Part shown: positions 1-9,544 of the stretch, in pieces
Layout: every line of letters begins with the position of its first letter
How positions within the stretch are numbered: position 1 is the first letter of the stretch
Program-made: the position numbers and the translations under genes
The notes under the pieces: generated by a model
The model's input: the letters and a program-made list of their open reading frames with translations, nothing else
Told to the model about the DNA's origin: nothing
Database searches by the model: none
From: Hyphochytrium catenoides
Lineage: Eukaryota > Sar > Hyphochytriomycetes > Hyphochytriales > Hyphochytriaceae
NCBI GenBank assembly: GCA_900088475.1
Contig: FLMG01000264.1
Span: 1 to 29,567 of the forward strand
Direction of reading: 5' to 3'
DNA: 29,567 nucleotides

Positions 1-1546
1 TATGGTCAATCAACAAGACCAAAGCGCCGGCGTTGTCTAGCGGTACCCAGGAAGCTTGATGTATGATGCTGCTGCTAATCTCAAAGAACAACCAGCCGCC
101 ATGGCCACAATCTCTTATCACTGAAAGAATGACAATAATGGTTGTCAATCCTCAGGATCATCATCAAAAGCTCATCAAACCCTTCTTGCTTAGTATGACG
201 TTTCTCAGGACGCTTTGATCCCCTATATTAACGCATAAAGACATTCATAGGCTTATTTGTGAATGCGAATAGCCCTACAATTGAATTAGAGATGACCGTT
301 ATATGGTCATGTTAATGAGGTGCTATCCAGATAATGTCGCTACTCTTATCATTCCTCGGATAGAGAAGCATCAGCATTCGCCGTACAGAGGAAGAAGCAA
401 TCTCAAGGAAAATTATAGAGGTTCGGCGCATGTGCAACCGCTGCAACGACAATGCGAAGAGGAGGAGGAGGAAGCTCTCAACAATCTGGGGCCATATCTG
501 AGCATTGGGAGGAAATGAAGACTGCGGCAGTAGTCTGCAGCACCGCCGCATAAGGAAGCAAGTGCCGAAGACACTCGTAGAATTAACGAGGAGGGAGTTT
601 ACCGCCGGTGGGCCCCATCATTGCTTCTGCGATCAAGGATGAGTTCAGAAGCAAGGATGAGTTCGCAGTCAGCCGAGGTCTCAGTGCCCGAGTGGCCGTC
701 TTTTAATAGAACAAACTTCACCAACGTCGCTCCCCCCTCCGGAGCAAAGAGAGAAAAACCGGTAGGTGCAGACTGCGAACCTCTTTGGCGCCTATGGTTC
801 GGCTCTTTGCATGTAGTAGGCTAAGACTCTGAACCTACTCAGATCCAACCTCCACCCACTGTCTTCCCGACGTGGGAGACACAGCCACCTCCATCCCAAG
901 GTACTCCTTTATTTGCTTCAGCATTCACCACCTTACTTTGCAACTATTATTGAGATGGCGCATGCTTCACGTCACAGTGGTTCGGAATGAGACCATCAGC
1001 AGTCTTCTGACGAGACATTTTGGAGGAGGAAGAGCTTTCGCGGTCAGGATAAGAGACTTGTCAATGCCTGAGGTCCCGTGTACCTAGGTTGTTCTAACTT
1101 CATCTATTCCTGCTGATAGATAAGAGCTCTTAAAAGGGAATGCGCCCCTCAGCCGCTGTCCGACACGAATGATGAAGACAGCTCCGGGCCACGGCAAACT
1201 AAGATTCAGCGACGAGAGTCGTGATCACTGCCTGATCTATCACACACCTCAGTGTTAAAGTATTTATTAGGGTTATCATGCAGTAGTGACGTCTTCAGAG
1301 ACGACTGTTGCATAAAAGCCTTTGCCCGAGAAGCAATTTTGTCGGTTATGCATCTCCGTCAGCATACGGCGTTGCCCGTCAACCGTGTTCACATGATGGG
1401 CCTGCACATCGCTTTGTGCGCCACAACCAAATAAATACTGCATCGGCCTCCTTGCTAGAACCTGACTGTGAATTACTAGCGCTAACAAAGAGGCTTTAGA
1501 TATCCCTAACATAACTATTCCCAGGTCCGAAAGAGCTGTCTTCAGC
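1..1546. other. Stretch without a supportable gene
   Basis: All open frames here are shorter than about 80 codons, and none shows a motif, a signal peptide or splice-linked continuation that I could support. The next gene on the right ends at 1547 on the minus strand, so the right edge is probably its 3' flank. Genes with very small exons could be missed. I see no RNA gene or long repeat. Confidence 0.5.
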
Positions 1547-2694
1547 TCAGTCGTCGAGAAAGTCTGGCGTCAAGTCAATCTGCTCGGTCCATTTTATAAT
1601 CTCGTCAATGTCAGCGTCTGGAACCTCCTCAGGAGCATGCGCTGGACACAAGAAGCTTTAGGTGGTGATTGTACCGAGAAGGAGGAGCAAATCGAGGCGG
1701 TCTTGAACCATGGCTTACCTCCCGTCCGGGTTTGTGAGGAGCATGATAGCTGTGCCTCGACGTCATCATTGACTGCCATCTCTTGCGGTTCCTCAGCGCT
1801 TTGATTCTTTGATTGCACAGAATCCCAATACTTGCTGAAGTAGCTCTCCAAACTCGGTTCAGGTGCCTTGCTCATGCTAGGTGTTGCTAACGCGTTAGCC
1901 AAGGCGGGCTGTGCGTCGGCTGCTTGGCTGGGGGCCGCCTTCTGGGTGGTGATACCTTCTTCTGCATTCTGCTTATACAGCTCACGCATCTTCATCAGCT
2001 GTCGTCGTTTCTTGTCTAAAGCATCGTCAATGATCGGTTCCGACTTCCGGCCCTTTCTGGATGCTTTCGTGCCATTTCTTCTTCTTCCTCGGCTAGACCC
2101 AGAACCACTTGATGTCGATGGCAAGGCTCTCTGAGAGCTTCTTTCTAGCGAAGCCCTTCCCGAGCTTCTTTTCTCAGCAGCTGGTGTTGCTCTATTCGGA
2201 GAGCTAACTGGCGCCGAAGATGTCGTCCTACTTGTAGGCTCTGGTTGACCCTGCAAGGACTGCCATGAAAGCAGTTTTAGTTGGGACACAACTATTAGTC
2301 TATGGCCAGCCAAGAGCAGCGTGCAAAATGGTGGTAGGAACTCACGCCAAGGTCATCGTCAGCTTCTCCTTGAGCTGGCTTTGTCGGCAGGCTTCTGCTT
2401 GTCTGAACGCTATGAGTAGAGAGTGTACTCCGGGACGACCTAACGAGCTTCTTTCGTGCATCGAAGACAGCGTCCAATGGCACTGGACCGAATACCGGTT
2501 CAATGATGTCCTTGAGCCTAAAGAGCAGTTAGGCCTACGAAGAACGAATGTATAGCAAGAGGTTTTCACCTTTGCAACTCCTCCGGACTGCAGCCAGAAT
2601 CCGAGAGACGCCGCTGAAGCTCAGTCCGTAAGCTACTAGCTGTCGACTCTCTGTTTTTGGCAATGGCATACTCCTGCCAGGGCCCAATATACAT
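1547..2694 (-). CDS. Unrecognised 307-aa protein, four exons
   Basis: The model is exons 2694-2570, 2517-2346, 2250-1719 and 1641-1547. All junctions are GT..AG and the phases agree (2, 0, 1), giving 307 residues. The start is ATG at 2694, and the protein begins MYIGPWQEYAIAK. The N-terminal 65 residues look folded and helical, including LKDIIEPVFGPVPLDAVFDA. The middle is rich in Ser, Arg, Thr and Pro and probably disordered, with a basic patch (RGRRRNGTKASRKGRK). A helical stretch (LDKKRRQLMKMRELYKQ) follows. The acidic C-terminus, DIDEIIKWTEQIDLTPDFLD, looks like a conserved motif. I do not recognise the family and assign no function. No signal peptide or membrane segment is seen. Introns are 52, 95 and 77 nt. 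Exon structure is fairly secure because three frame shifts are all resolved by consensus splice sites. Confidence 0.72.
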
Positions 2695-3222
2695 ACTTTG
2701 GGACTAGGTGGCCTTCCTGCCATTGGTTATTGCTGCGGGCTAATGTCAATAGCCAGAGCCTCTCGCTTGGCCATAAGGGATTCAGGCATACATCCCCACT
2801 GGCTCATTCGGTCAACGTTCGGCTTGCCCTTGGTTGCTCTCACGAGTCACAGTTTACTGCTATGCCTCACGATGTCCAAGCCTGCTATAAGCGCTTCAAG
2901 CAACCAACATTGTCCTTCATCGACGAGATCGACTCAGCCAGAAAATATAATAGAGATCCAGTGTCATAGAGTCCGCATGCTGCAGCTCCTGCTGCACCCT
3001 CCTCCGTCCTCCATCGGCTAAACCTCCTAGGCTCTAGCAGCTGCTCTAGCCTCTCTAGAGACTCCGAGCGCTAGGAAAAGAGCTCCTCCTGCTTCCTGTT
3101 TGTTCCCTGCGTGTTGCTGTTTCCTCTGTGCCCTTCCATGATGATGATAACGCCTTGAAGTCAAAAACTCCTGTAAATCAAGTGATAGATATCGAGGTCT
3201 GCAGCTCCAACAGCAAGGAAGT
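2695..3222. other. Intergenic region between the 307-aa gene and tRNA-Gln
   Basis: This is the 5' flank of the minus-strand gene starting at 2694. Plus-strand frames at 2698-3021 and 2730-2969 are open but show no family features. I see nothing I can annotate as a gene. Confidence 0.45.
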
Positions 3223-3294
3223 GGTTCTATGGTGTAACGGTTAGCACTATGGACTCTGAATCCATCGATCCGGGTTCAAATCCCGGTAGAACCT
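3223..3294 (+). tRNA. tRNA-Gln (anticodon CUG)
   Basis: The 72-nt cloverleaf is complete. The acceptor stem GGTTCTA (3223-3229) pairs with TAGAACC (3287-3293), with discriminator T at 3294. The anticodon stem ATGGA/TCCAT encloses loop CTCTGAA, with anticodon CTG at 3256-3258. The T arm and B box are GGTTCAAATCC (3273-3283). The sequence is very close to typical eukaryotic nuclear tRNA-Gln(CUG). There is no intron and no encoded CCA. It reads CAG codons as glutamine, so it gives no sign of a changed genetic code. Confidence 0.97.
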
Positions 3295-3298
3295 CCAC

Positions 3299-3305
3299 TT
3301 TTTTT
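3299..3305 (+). terminator. RNA polymerase III T-run terminator
   Basis: A run of seven T starts five bases after the tRNA-Gln 3' end, the usual RNA polymerase III termination signal. Confidence 0.85.
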
Positions 3306-5918
3306 GCTGTATTTTATCGATGCCTTTCTCTTTTCATTGGTCTCTTCGCCTCTCTCTCATCATCATACTACACCAGCAAGGATGAGACGGAGGAGGAGAA
3401 GAAAAGGTTGCAAGAAGACCCATCATCACACTGGTGTCTAGCAGACAAGGAAGGGAAGGGATCGAAGAAAAGACGTTGTTGATAGCGAGGAGAATCAAGA
3501 AGAAGATGAAGGGAAGGAGAAGAGGGTCATTGAACAGCGAGAAGCAAGGAGGAAATGTGTAGGACTGGTGCTTGCTCTAACCGGTGCATCATAAGAAAAG
3601 ACTTCGTCACTGGTCCCATCATTGACTTCAGTTCCTTGCCATGGCGCGATAAACCAGATTATGGGACCGGCTCAGAGGTAGCCGCTCCCATAGCGAGGCA
3701 AGATCAGGAATGCGATCTGTGCGTAATTCTGTGAAGCAGCAAGGAGTCTTCTTTCCTCACTGACGACAACCATGGTTTACAAACGACTGCATGAAGTAAT
3801 AGCGCCTGAGGAGGTTCGTCATGTCACCGTAGTTTAGAAGAAGGGCTGCTCTGGGTGTTTCTTGGCTCCCTCAGAAGGCACCGCGGCTCCTTGCGTCGGG
3901 ACTGTGATGTTCTGATCGAAAGGAGGACGGGATCAAACGCTTGTATAATATATTCTATAAAGATAATATGCGTCCTGCACTACAACCGACTTTCCTTCTT
4001 ATACACATCGCCTAGTCTGCTTGCTTCACAGAGATGCTTTGGTTGGCGGTTCAATAAAAGTCGGGCCTGCGACCCAGATAATGATGCTGACCTCTGACTG
4101 CTCCCGACTCAACAATAGTAGCAATAGGGATCGAGGCCTGGAGGAAATAGGTGCTGTTAGCTGTACTGTTTATTCCCTACGCATCGTGAAGTAGATGAGG
4201 AGACAGTTTTTTTTTCCTTGGTGCTCCCTTGAGGAGTCATACTTGACCGCGAGGTTCCTACGGGTGGCTGGTGGCCTGAGAAATCGTGACATTGGAGAAA
4301 AATCCGCGCAGTGTAGAAGAACTATTATGATGTAAGGAGAACTGGGACAAAGAAAGTGGGTGGAGTGGAGTGGCTTTAGAATAGCAGCCTAATATTATGA
4401 CAATATGGTTCGTAGACTGGCACGGTCCCTGCTGCTCAGTAATTGACAGGTTCTAACCAATTGCTCCTCCGCATCTAAACCTTTATTATATTTTCTGCGG
4501 TGCTGCTGACAAGCACGAAGAAGCTTCAGCACATGATCTATAGCCATTAGCTTAGGCTTTAATTTTGCACCATTGCATGTTCTTAGGGTTAACGTTTGCG
4601 TAATAAGCCAGAGAGTTTCTCTCCATCACGGAAGAAGTGTCTCTCAAACTCTCTCTGGCTCTGTTCTGTCCTTTGATTAGTGGTCGCCTTCTGTCAACTT
4701 TGCGGTCTAAAATAATGATCGTGGAGGCGCAGATGCCACCACTTATAAAGCAGTTATAGGGGGGAAGCTGCTTATGAAAAGATAGCGGCGCCCAACTGTC
4801 TAATGCCAATCATCTCATCAATCTGTCCGAAGCTTTCTGGAGCAAAAGTGCGATGTCCTATCCTCTCTACCTTCTTGTCTGCCTTTTATCCATAAAAATG
4901 GCTTTCCTTTCCACGTCAGTCCACCAAAATTATGGTGGGTAGGTTCTAGACTCTAGACTGTGTTGATCTTGCCCTGTTCATGCATACATCTTATCAGCTT
5001 TATCAGCACCAACAGTAGATCAACTAGAACTACAATAGACTGTGTTGATCTTGCCCTGTTCATGCATACATCTTATCAGCTTTATCAGCACCAACAGTAG
5101 ATCAACTAGAACTACAATACACCATCCTAGATCCATGGGTATTATCTGAGGTGACTAGTGGATGACTTCATATTATAGGAACCCTCCTGGTTCTAGATTT
5201 CTACTTAGAGCCGATCCTTTGGCCAATATTTGGCAGTGCTTCCCAACAACATTAGAGAATGACCTCGTTGACTGTTACATAGGAATTCCCGGCTTTTGGT
5301 CCCTTTTAGAACAGTCGATTCTTGCCCTTGTCCACACTTGAGCGAGACAGAGCGCATTGAACGACGAGACAGAGAGCACAAGTCGGGAAAGATAGTATTA
5401 GACTAGAGAGCGGCGAGAGGCTCATTTTCCATCAAAGGAGATATAGCCGTTATTGGTAATAGAAGGGGAGAAGGAATCTTCATCTTCCTATGTGCCGCTT
5501 GGCTTGTCCTTGACCTTTCCAGACGTATGTCCATCAATCATCACAGATCAATGCGCTCCTTCTCACCCGAGGTTCGCCCCGCTTCGTCAGAGTCTTTTGA
5601 CTTCCCAATAAAGCTGGCTAAGAATGGGCAGTCAACTGGCCCAATGCAATTGGCGGCCCAGCCCTCTTGATAACACCGAGGAAGTGGTAGCAAGAGTCCC
5701 TGCCTGTAGATACCCAGTGGCCACATATGTCGTGGGATCTGGAGACAGTAGTAAGTGGGGCAGAAGAGAGATACATCTCCTGACATCTTGTCGTCATTAA
5801 GGAACTTGCATGATGTTGTTAGCAATGTCCCCTTGTCTTGTCATCCTATCTTACAAGCCAAGCAAGAACCGCTAGGAACCAGCCACACGGGATTAGAAGT
5901 AAAGAACTGCCATATAAG
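3306..5918. other. Long gene-poor stretch
   Basis: Only short open frames occur here (at most 94 codons), on both strands, with no recognisable product. The stretch contains an imperfect hairpin at 3661-3691 and the 82-bp tandem duplication listed separately. The right end is the 5' flank of the tyrosinase gene. Confidence 0.5.
4954..5119. repeat. 82-bp perfect tandem duplication
   Basis: Copy one is 4954-5035 and copy two begins at 5036. I see no mismatch across the period, and identity runs to 5119. Each copy includes CTGTTCATGCATACATCTTA. The perfect identity points to a recent local duplication. It lies in a stretch without a gene, so no coding effect is evident. Confidence 0.93.
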
Positions 5919-7004
5919 ATGACGTCTGAGTCACAATCTGGTCCAGCTCTAATTAAGCTCTTTGCAGTGGGCTTTGTATTGGCAGCATCTTTCGCTCAAG
6001 GCGCGGTCTCACAATATAAGCAGACCCTATCGCACTCTTCCTGTCCTTCTGGTGTACACCCACGCAAAGAGTACAGAGAGATGTCTCCAGATGAGTGGAG
6101 CGCTTTCAAGTCCGCAGTCTATCAGCTAATGACTATTCCTCCGAGCAGTCCAGGCAACTATACAACGATGTTTGAAGAGTTTTGCCACGAGCATTACCAT
6201 CAGAGTACACATGGTCACAAAGGCGCACAGTTTTTACCGTGGCATCGTCTCTTCCTTGCCAAGATTGAGAGAGCCCTTCAGGCTATAAATCCAGAGGTTT
6301 ATCTGCCTTACTGGGACTGGACTTTGGACTGGAATGACCCTATATCTGCCTCTATTGTCTCGGACAAGCGCTATCTTTATTTAGAAGAGTGTGAGATCAG
6401 ACTGAACAGCCCCAAGTTTGGCAATGACCATTGCGTGTATCGAAGCCCCAACATTAGTAGTTGGTACCCTTGGGAGACAGTGGAGGGACTAATGCGAGAA
6501 GCACCCAATTATGAGAACTTCTCTCGCGTCCTCGAGACCACGATGCATAACCGGGTGCATCGGGAGCTAGGAGGAGATATGTTCTACGTTGGAAGCGCGG
6601 CGTGCGATCCCATTTTCATCCTGCATCATACGCAGATCGATAGGATCTGGGCCGTCTGGCAGAGCTTGAATGATCACAATCTAAGAGACTATAATGGCAC
6701 GCACTATTCCAACACAACGATCGTCAGTCAGGAAGACGTGGTGCCACCATTCAATGTCTCTGTCGCCTCCGTACTAGACACCACCAGTCTCTGTTACTCC
6801 TATCCCCTGCTAAATAAGGGACGGCCCCGCACTCCAATGATCTTAGAAAATCATCAAAAAGACTACCAACACATTGAGCCTCCAGAGCTTCCAGAAGAAG
6901 ATCTGAGGCTGATGGGCATGGACGTGGAGGCCGTGAGAGCCGATGAGGCTTTCCTTCGATCAATCATGCAACGCCCATTGAGTAGAATACTTAGGACTAT
7001 TTAA
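5919..7004 (+). CDS. Secreted tyrosinase (type-3 copper oxidase), intronless
   Basis: Tyrosinases bind two coppers and oxidise phenols to quinones, as in melanin formation. I chose ATG at 5919 (361 aa) because it directly precedes a signal peptide (ALIKLFAVGFVLAASFAQG). An in-frame ATG at 5838 would add 27 residues ahead of it. The CuA site has a His cluster (CHEHYHQS), then HGHKGAQFLPWHR, where the two outer His are nine residues apart as in known tyrosinases. The CuB site is THMHNRVH-like (TTMHNRVHRELGG) plus DPIFILHHTQIDRIW. Six N-glycosylation sequons (NYT, NIS, NFS, NGT, NTT, NVS) fit an extracellular protein. There is no Cys two residues before the middle CuA His, so the His-Cys thioether of fungal enzymes is unlikely. 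There is no obvious C-terminal shielding domain, membrane anchor or second domain. The frame is intact end to end. Confidence 0.93.
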   Translation: MTSESQSGPALIKLFAVGFVLAASFAQGAVSQYKQTLSHSSCPSGVHPRKEYREMSPDEWSAFKSAVYQLMTIPPSSPGNYTTMFEEFCHEHYHQSTHGHKGAQFLPWHRLFLAKIERALQAINPEVYLPYWDWTLDWNDPISASIVSDKRYLYLEECEIRLNSPKFGNDHCVYRSPNISSWYPWETVEGLMREAPNYENFSRVLETTMHNRVHRELGGDMFYVGSAACDPIFILHHTQIDRIWAVWQSLNDHNLRDYNGTHYSNTTIVSQEDVVPPFNVSVASVLDTTSLCYSYPLLNKGRPRTPMILENHQKDYQHIEPPELPEEDLRLMGMDVEAVRADEAFLRSIMQRPLSRILRTI

Positions 7005-7651
7005 GGTTACCTGCTACTCATGAGGCACCTTTCTAAAGCTCTATAGACCAGCCTACTAGCCTCGCTCTGCAGCCAAAGATGCCACTATGAGGATGACCAA
7101 GATGATGATGCTCACCACTTTGATGATGAAGTGCGCTATTAGAATAATAAGCCGCTGAAGGTTTAGGAGTGAGACCTCTCAGCAAACGCCTTGGGATGAA
7201 ATATTGGAAGGTTGCTGTCATCAAACTTTCGCACCTCCTTGACTTCTGATAGCAGATGTGTGGGAAAGATATAAAGCTTCGTGAAACGAGGAGTGTGCAA
7301 TTTTGGTCTCCCATGAGTCCATGAGGTTTGGGAAGTGATGCCAGAGCTTCAACTTACAGATCTTCCCTTTCATCCTGATGGGTGATAAATAATGAACTCC
7401 AATGGCTGATCATCTTGAAGCTTGAAAGGTTAGACGCAGCCTACCATTGCCTCTCGGCCTCTTTATAAGTGTACGGCCATACCCGTCATGGCGCAACGGT
7501 GCCTGCTGTTCCTGGTACAAGCTAGAAGCAGAGAACATTGAGGTCTAAGCTTTACAGGCCGGGAGGGCAGCAAGCTTTGGGACCATCACGCGCTGGAACG
7601 GTGTAGCGGAAAGACAAAGCTGCAGTAGATAACGAGCCAGGAAGAGTAGAG
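7005..7651. other. Intergenic region, tyrosinase to LVN1.2-like gene
   Basis: This contains the 3' flank of the tyrosinase gene and the 5' flank of the next gene. A 93-codon minus-strand frame (7033-7314) has no recognisable features. Nothing else is supportable. Confidence 0.5.
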
Positions 7652-9240
7652 ATGACTAGTCTCCAGCGCTTGACCATCCTTGTGCTGTTCTCGAGCTTCC
7701 TGTTATCAAGGTTGGCAGACGCTCTAGCGCAGCCTGCCTCATTTCCAGTCCAATTCTCAGCCTCCTTAGAGATCATATACCACTTGGTGGACCGCACTCA
7801 GGATTATCCGCCATGGCGGAAAGTTATGAATGTTCAGTTTGACTACCCGCAGCGGCTCGTCCGGGCTACCATCACAGATGGACATGACGCGGGCAAGACC
7901 TTCATTCGTCGCTATGACAATGTGAGACCGGACCTCTGAACATAAGGTTCCATGTCGTGGGTCTCCATAGCTAATTAAAACCCTTGTACCTTTCCTGCTG
8001 TGTCACTCTTCAGGACACTGAGTTCAAGATAAAGCAGGGCAGGTTCGCGAAGTGCGAACGCGCTTACATTGGTAAGTGGATCGTCTAACTCTCTAACTCG
8101 CTGAAGCCGCTTGCCTGTGACTCTCGCGCTGCATCGGCTCTCATGTGGCCTTTACCGCCAGTGCATCAGTGTACGGTGGTGTCTGCTCTCTCTTATAATG
8201 TCGTTCTCCGCGTTCAACCTCGCCCGCCGGATGGTAGCATTCCCGTTGGCCTCCTCTCTGCCACTTCCTCTTTCTTGCTTAGTAACTGCGTCATAAACCT
8301 ATGAAGAACGGGCAACTGTGGTACTAATGAACAGTCTCTTGTCAGGAACCACTCTTCAACCCCCGTCTCTGCCCAAGGACTTGAAGTTCATTGTAAGGAA
8401 CATCTCTGTGTTCACAAGCTCCGTTTCCAGCCTACTTTCCTTCAATAGTTCAGCTATGGGCTACCTGTCCCTCGTTCCTCTTCCTTCTTGTTTACTCCAG
8501 CAGCGCAATATCCTGACCCTCACTGGCATTAATCTCTGCGTGCAGGAGGAGGTGGATGTTAGCGGAGTCAAAGCCAGTCTGTGGGTGCATCAAAGTAGCA
8601 CTGAGCGCGTTCAATATTATGAAGAGACAGACCAACAGCGTAAGTGGCAGGCAAATGGGTAGTAGAAGGTCACAATTAGACCTTAGTCACAGGAGAAAAT
8701 GTGGCGATAAGAAAGACACGCACTCTCATTAGCTGTCTTATGGGGATGAGAAGATGAAGACCAACGAAAGAGGAAAGGACGGATACGACGCTTGAAGACA
8801 TTGAAAGAGGAAAGAGAAGAAGCTCACTCCTAACCTGAACAGGGCCATTTCGATTGACTGTTGAGAGCATCGTTGGACGAGACGTTACGCCACTGGTTAC
8901 CTACCAATTCAAGAGCTTTCGCTCAGGCCCACAGGTAGTGCTTGCTAGAGAGCTCTTCCTCTCTTCATGGCCTTGCCCCAGTCTACACATTCCGTCTTAA
9001 CAATAGTCGCGGACCTCTCTCTCTTCGACGGCACGTCTCTGTGCCACTTCGTTCCTTACTCGGCGCTTCGTTACTAATCCGCGCTTTCGTTTCCCTTATT
9101 TGTCTTTTTGGTTGTTTATGGTGCAACAACAGCGGAAGGCAGACTTTGAGCTGCCAGAGGAATACTCCTTTGATAGCTGTGAGCTGGTCAAGTCTGGCTT
9201 CCCGTACATTCACGCCTTCCACCACTATCTCCAGTTTTAA
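7652..9240 (+). CDS. Secreted LVN1.2-like protein, six exons
   Basis: The exons are 7652-7921, 8014-8071, 8346-8392, 8546-8639, 8843-8934 and 9133-9240. All introns are GT..AG, phases agree throughout, and the product is 222 aa. A signal peptide (RLTILVLFSSFLLSRLADAL) opens the protein. The mature part resembles the family typified by sea-urchin development-specific protein LVN1.2. It has the FPVQFSASLEI..YPPW opening, a GKTFIRRYDN block, a short Cys-containing exon (GRFAKCERAYIG), a VKASLWVHQSSTERVQYY strand pair, PFRLTVES and a C-terminal ELPEEYSFDSCELVKSGFPY..HAFHHY motif. The biochemical function of this family is not established to my knowledge. Secretion is inferred from the signal peptide. 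The gene is convergent with the START-FYVE-GAF gene, with about 300 nt between stop codons. Start choice is strong because the signal peptide begins at the ATG. Confidence 0.85.
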
Positions 9241-9544
9241 TGGAGCAAATTCCCCGTTTCTACTACTATTAGCACTGTGCCCCGGATGCTTGTTTCTCTG
9301 CCTTGTCTATCGCTGTTCTGGTCTCATGCCATTACGCAGCTCCAGTGGTCTGTTACTGTTCAAGGAGTCTTCTAGGCTTCTAACTCCCTTAACTATGACT
9401 CACTTGCAATCCTGCGATTGGCACTTTCTTCATTGGCACTGTCGCGACACTCCCGCCAACAGTCTAGAGCAGTGCGAACGTCCTTATCAAACAGGAAACA
9501 GCTAATATTATTCAATTAAAAGCTAAAGGGAACAGTGTTTAGTG
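9241..9544. other. Convergent 3' spacer
   Basis: This 304-nt spacer separates the stop codons of the LVN1.2-like gene (+) and the START-FYVE-GAF gene (-). It probably holds both 3' untranslated regions. No gene is seen. Confidence 0.6.

Noticed and set aside
2890-2960. Plus-strand segment with FIDEIDS, like an AAA ATPase Walker B motif
   Set aside because: No Walker A, no arginine finger and no continuing frame nearby. It is a short chance match.
3223-3294. tRNA-Gln as evidence for stop-codon reassignment
   Set aside because: The anticodon is CUG, the normal CAG decoder. Stops in the gene models (TAA, TAG, TGA) all behave as stops.
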